DNA of 29,533 bases from positions 1-29,533 of the forward strand of contig DATGZX010000336.1 in assembly GCA_035296965.1 (NCBI GenBank), in the 5' to 3' direction. Both the position numbers and the translations under genes were made by a program. This document shows, in pieces, positions 27,250 to 29,533 of the stretch. The stretch's first letter is position 1. Each line of letters opens with the position of its first letter. The DNA is from DATGZX01 sp035296965 (lineage in GTDB: Bacteria; Planctomycetota; Planctomycetia; Gemmatales; Gemmataceae). The notes under the pieces were generated by a model. It saw only the letters and a list, made by a program, of their open reading frames with translations, had not been told where the DNA came from and did not search any database.

Positions 27250-27738
27250 ATGGGTGACAGCCAAAACGACACCGCGCGCGTCGATGTCGACCGCCAAATC
27301 AAGCTGGAGTTCCACGGCTCGACCGTCACCAGTGACGCTGGACTCCTCGCCTAACGCGAACTCGATGATGCCCTCCGATTGACCAACACAGCGGCGAGTG
27401 GCCTGCACGACACTCGCACCGGACAGAACACGCAGCACCGCTTGCTCGCTCTCCTCTGCCAGTCGATCTACAGCCGGCTGACCGCCCCGACCAACGGGTC
27501 CGCAAGCCGTCACCAGGCGTCCGTGGTGCGCCGTGCAGGCCGATTTCGGGCGCTGAGCAAAGGAGATGCATCGGGTGCGCTGGGTTCAGGCCGCGACGGA
27601 GGCGTACTAGCGGCGCTTTTTCGGGGAACTCGTTGCAACCGTTCCTGCAGGTCGGTATCATCACCCTCTGGAGTCGCCGTCGAGGCCCCAGGGAGCGTCT
27701 ATCCGGGAAAGATCGGATTAGGCATGCAGCAGGGCTGA
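27250..27738 (+). pseudogene. Decayed N-terminal part of an IS1380-family transposase
   Basis: The frame starts MGDSQNDTARVDVDR and continues LEFHGSTVTSDAGLLA, a TAA stop at 27352-27354, then RELDDALRLTNTAASGLHDT and HRLLALLCQSIYSRL. This is the well-known opening of IS1380-type DDE transposases (SDAGLLLLRELDERLGLT...HSLLELLRQRVY). The stop stands where Tyr or Leu is usual, so one base change (TAC or TAT to TAA) explains it. After about residue 78 the similarity fades (LTAPTNGSASRHQ in place of a GYEDxNDAxRL-like sequence) and the catalytic DDE region is absent, so the 3' part has been lost. No terminal inverted repeats or target duplication could be identified. Confidence 0.8.
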
Positions 27739-27953
27739 AGAGCTTGCTGCCGCTGCGAGCATGATGACGGCGCCTGCTATTATTCCCGGCCCTCCGACGC
27801 CTACCAAGCCACTGCGGACGCCACAGCACGCTTCGCACCGCGCCACCCCTAAACCAGCGCCGCTACAAAGGACACGTACGGCCGGATGGACCCGGTTCTA
27901 AGCAACAACTTGGCTGGTCGCTGACGGAGGGATGACACCAGGTGAGGAGCCAC

Positions 27954-28883
27954 ATGGAAAGCCCAGTCATCAACCTTGGGGATAGCCTGGATCACCAAGC
28001 ACGGTCGATGCTCGAATGGCCAGACGAATTCATCGCGATGCTGAAGCCGCGACTTCTGGCGCTGCACTCTGGCGCCGCGCTCGCGCCGGCCGATCTAGCA
28101 GAACTCAATGAGTACGGCATACTGCAAGCTCAAACCGGCAAGATCACCGTGTTCGGTACGTACCTCCTGGGAGTCGTGGTACAAGAGGGGTGGGAGGAGG
28201 CCGACGACGAATTCATGTCTCTACTCAAAGGGTTGAAGGGAAAGGCGATCTTGGACGTGGGGGGCAACACGGGCTGGTCATTGAGACACATGCCTGCATC
28301 ACCGGATGAAGCGATCATCATCGACGTTGATGCACGAAGCCTAGTGCTGGGTTACCGCTGGGCCCGACAGGAGCAGCGTCGCATCCAGTTTGAATTAGGT
28401 TGCGCGGAGAAGCTGCCGTTTGCCGATAGCCGGTTTGATTGCGTCATCTGCCGCAATGCGATTACTTATATGCATCAGCGCACGGCCATCCGGGAGATGT
28501 GCCGTGTCCTCAAGCCCCAGGGAACCATCTACCTTCGCTTTGAGCGCATATGGTTTGACATTCGGAAGCTGCTGCATGCAACCTCTCTCAGGTCTTTCTG
28601 TGGACATTTACGTGACCTGTTTTGGGGATTGTGTCAGGCCGTTACCGGCTGGCAAATGGTTCCAGATAACGCGATTCAGGACCGAAACCGCGGCGGAGTT
28701 CCAAATACCTTTTTCTACCGTTGCGGACGGACTTTTGGGACACTGCCTCAGTACAAAGTCTTATTGAAAAGGGGAGGCTGCAGCGCCGTGGAGGTACTTG
28801 TCCCACGCAAGGTCGCCCGCTGCCTGGGGATTCCTACGCAACATTGCTTGATCGCCCGAAAAGTGGATCGTGCCGATTCTTGA
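27954..28883 (+). CDS. Class I SAM-dependent methyltransferase
   Basis: A 309-residue protein with a Methyltransf_11-type Rossmann core. Motif I ILDVGGNTG is at 99-107, an acidic end of strand 2 (IIIDVD) at 121-126 for the ribose, AEKLPFADSRFDCVICRNA at 151-169, and MCRVLKPQGTIYLRF at 182-196. About 95 residues before the core and 110 after it are not typical of the domain and may set substrate choice; the C-terminal part has aromatic and Cys-rich stretches (FCGHLRDLFWGLC). ATG 27954 follows GAGGAG; GTG 27942 behind GGAGGG is an alternative. It lies just after the transposase remnant and has no partner gene, so the methyl acceptor (small molecule, lipid or other) is unknown. Confidence 0.85.
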   Translation: MESPVINLGDSLDHQARSMLEWPDEFIAMLKPRLLALHSGAALAPADLAELNEYGILQAQTGKITVFGTYLLGVVVQEGWEEADDEFMSLLKGLKGKAILDVGGNTGWSLRHMPASPDEAIIIDVDARSLVLGYRWARQEQRRIQFELGCAEKLPFADSRFDCVICRNAITYMHQRTAIREMCRVLKPQGTIYLRFERIWFDIRKLLHATSLRSFCGHLRDLFWGLCQAVTGWQMVPDNAIQDRNRGGVPNTFFYRCGRTFGTLPQYKVLLKRGGCSAVEVLVPRKVARCLGIPTQHCLIARKVDRADS

Positions 28884-28884
28884 A

Positions 28885-29088
28885 TTATGGCGGCCCTTTG
28901 GCAGGCGTGACATTCCCGATCAAATGGCTTGCCGGGGGATTGAGTGACAAAAGTTGGCTATAGAAAGCAGCGGGGGATGCCTCAAAATAGCGGTGTGGAA
29001 GGCAGGCGAAGTCCAGCCCGGCCGTGGGCAGGGAGGCGAGGAAAGCCCGCCAAGCCTTTTGCCAAGCTTGCAAGGGACGGTCGGACAT
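28885..29088 (-). CDS. Possible 67-residue protein
   Basis: A short frame beginning MSDRPLQAWQKAWRAFLASL, rich in Ala, Leu, Trp and aromatic residues and ending in a Pro-rich tail. Its stop abuts the methyltransferase stop in convergent orientation. The ribosome site is weak, and an intrinsic terminator at 29132-29162 separates it from the next upstream gene, so it would need its own promoter. The composition looks protein-like, but no family is recognised. Confidence 0.4.
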   Translation of the reverse strand: MSDRPLQAWQKAWRAFLASLPTAGLDFACLPHRYFEASPAAFYSQLLSLNPPASHLIGNVTPAKGPP

Positions 29089-29131
29089 GGTAATCGTCTG
29101 CCTAGGTAGACTCCTTGAAAAAAGGGGTTTC

Positions 29132-29162
29132 AGGGCCGGGATGTTGCGAGCATCCCGGCCCT
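29132..29162 (-). terminator. Intrinsic terminator of the small gene at 29176-29349
   Basis: Perfect 12-bp stem AGGGCCGGGATG / CATCCCGGCCCT with a 7-base loop. On the minus strand it is followed by GAAACCCCTTTTTTC, a T-run close to the stem, and it begins 14 bases after the stop codon. This is the most classical terminator in the window. Confidence 0.85.
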
Positions 29163-29175
29163 ACTCGTTTCCGGG

Positions 29176-29349
29176 TTAGAAGCTGTTGGGGTTGACGGCG
29201 GGCGCTGGACTCAGCACGGTCCGGGGCAACATGCCCGCGGCCGCCAGTGTCCGGATATGCTTGCAGGGCTTTCCGGCCTTGTGGTACGTGTGACAAATGG
29301 CACGTAGATCTCGAAAAAATCGTTCAAAAGGTTTCAAAAGGCGTCTCAC
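29176..29349 (-). CDS. Small basic 57-residue protein, unknown family
   Basis: A short frame, GTG at 29349 to TAA at 29176, that begins VRRLLKPFERFFRDLRAICH, continues with TYHKAGKPCKHIRTLAAAGM and ends LPRTVLSPAPAVNPNSF. It has an amphipathic basic helix, two Cys ten residues apart, and a Pro-rich end. The strongest support is external: a perfect intrinsic terminator sits 14 bases behind the stop on the same strand. The frame is open a further 36 bases upstream, so the exact start is uncertain (GTG 29349 lacks a Shine-Dalgarno site; TTG 29337 is another choice). Family and function unknown. Confidence 0.6.
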   Translation of the reverse strand: MRRLLKPFERFFRDLRAICHTYHKAGKPCKHIRTLAAAGMLPRTVLSPAPAVNPNSF

Positions 29350-29482
29350 CGTTGCAACCGGCCGGCGAGAGAAAAAGTTTGCTCAAATGGGAATTAGTGT
29401 CTTTCCGCTGAAGTTCTATGCCACTTGCGGAGAACTTTCTTGTTCATAGAATGAACTTCTACAAATGCCGCACTGGCGATTA

Positions 29483-29503
29483 TTTCCCGGTTTTTCCGGG
29501 AAA
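29483..29503. other. Short hairpin near the right edge
   Basis: An 8-bp stem TTTCCCGG / CCGGGAAA with a five-T loop. It lies about 130 bases upstream of the small minus-strand gene and may belong to its control region or to a plus-strand gene beyond the window. An additional small repeat, GTTCAT/ATGAAC, lies near 29440-29455. Confidence 0.4.
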
Positions 29504-29533
29504 ACCTCACTCTATCAAGCGGGCCAGCAGGCA

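Overview
The window looks like a piece of a planctomycete chromosome, possibly from the Gemmatales/Pirellulales side. The lineage call is inferred from gene content: a DUF1559 (SBP_bac_10) protein with a type IV prepilin-like N terminus, a DUF4214 protein whose N terminus carries the LEQLEDR sorting-type motif, a membrane Ser/Thr kinase with a PD40 propeller, several orphan lipoproteins and secreted proteins, and wide AT-poor intergenic gaps with palindromic repeats. No rRNA, tRNA, CRISPR array, prophage or intact transposon was seen.

Layout. 1-2.7 kb: the tail of an unknown gene, a palindromic repeat, an empty stretch, a PPOX-family flavoprotein and the DUF4214 protein. 2.7-6.1 kb: a halogenase-like FAD oxidoreductase (minus) diverging from the kinase (plus). 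6.1-10.4 kb: a small lipoprotein with a tiny ORF behind it, the DUF1559 protein, a second lipoprotein with an internally duplicated domain, and a short-chain dehydrogenase. 10.7-14.0 kb: a secreted S9 peptidase converging on a nucleotide-sugar epimerase, with a long purine/pyrimidine imperfect inverted repeat between them.

14.2-22.6 kb: a block of minus-strand housekeeping genes, read in the order polA, coaE, rho, ribH, nusB, PHP phosphoesterase, ftsY. It covers DNA repair polymerase, CoA synthesis, transcription termination and antitermination, riboflavin synthesis, nucleotide/RNA end turnover and protein targeting. The nusB-PHP-ftsY part is tightly packed (3 and 8 nt gaps) and is very probably an operon. 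The other junctions are 100-230 nt; two hold palindromes.

22.6-29.5 kb: accessory sequence. It has a membrane-anchored coiled-coil protein behind a good sigma70-type promoter, an orphan secreted protein, the decayed 5' part of an IS1380-family transposase, a SAM methyltransferase, and two small minus-strand ORFs. One of these (57 aa) is followed by a textbook intrinsic terminator.

I do not see a clearly new multi-gene system. The best leads are the small terminator-backed gene at the right edge, the coiled-coil membrane protein, the kinase with a PD40 sensor and a non-RD catalytic loop, the halogenase-like enzyme, and three families of inverted repeats. All functional calls rest on reading motifs by eye; no database search was possible.
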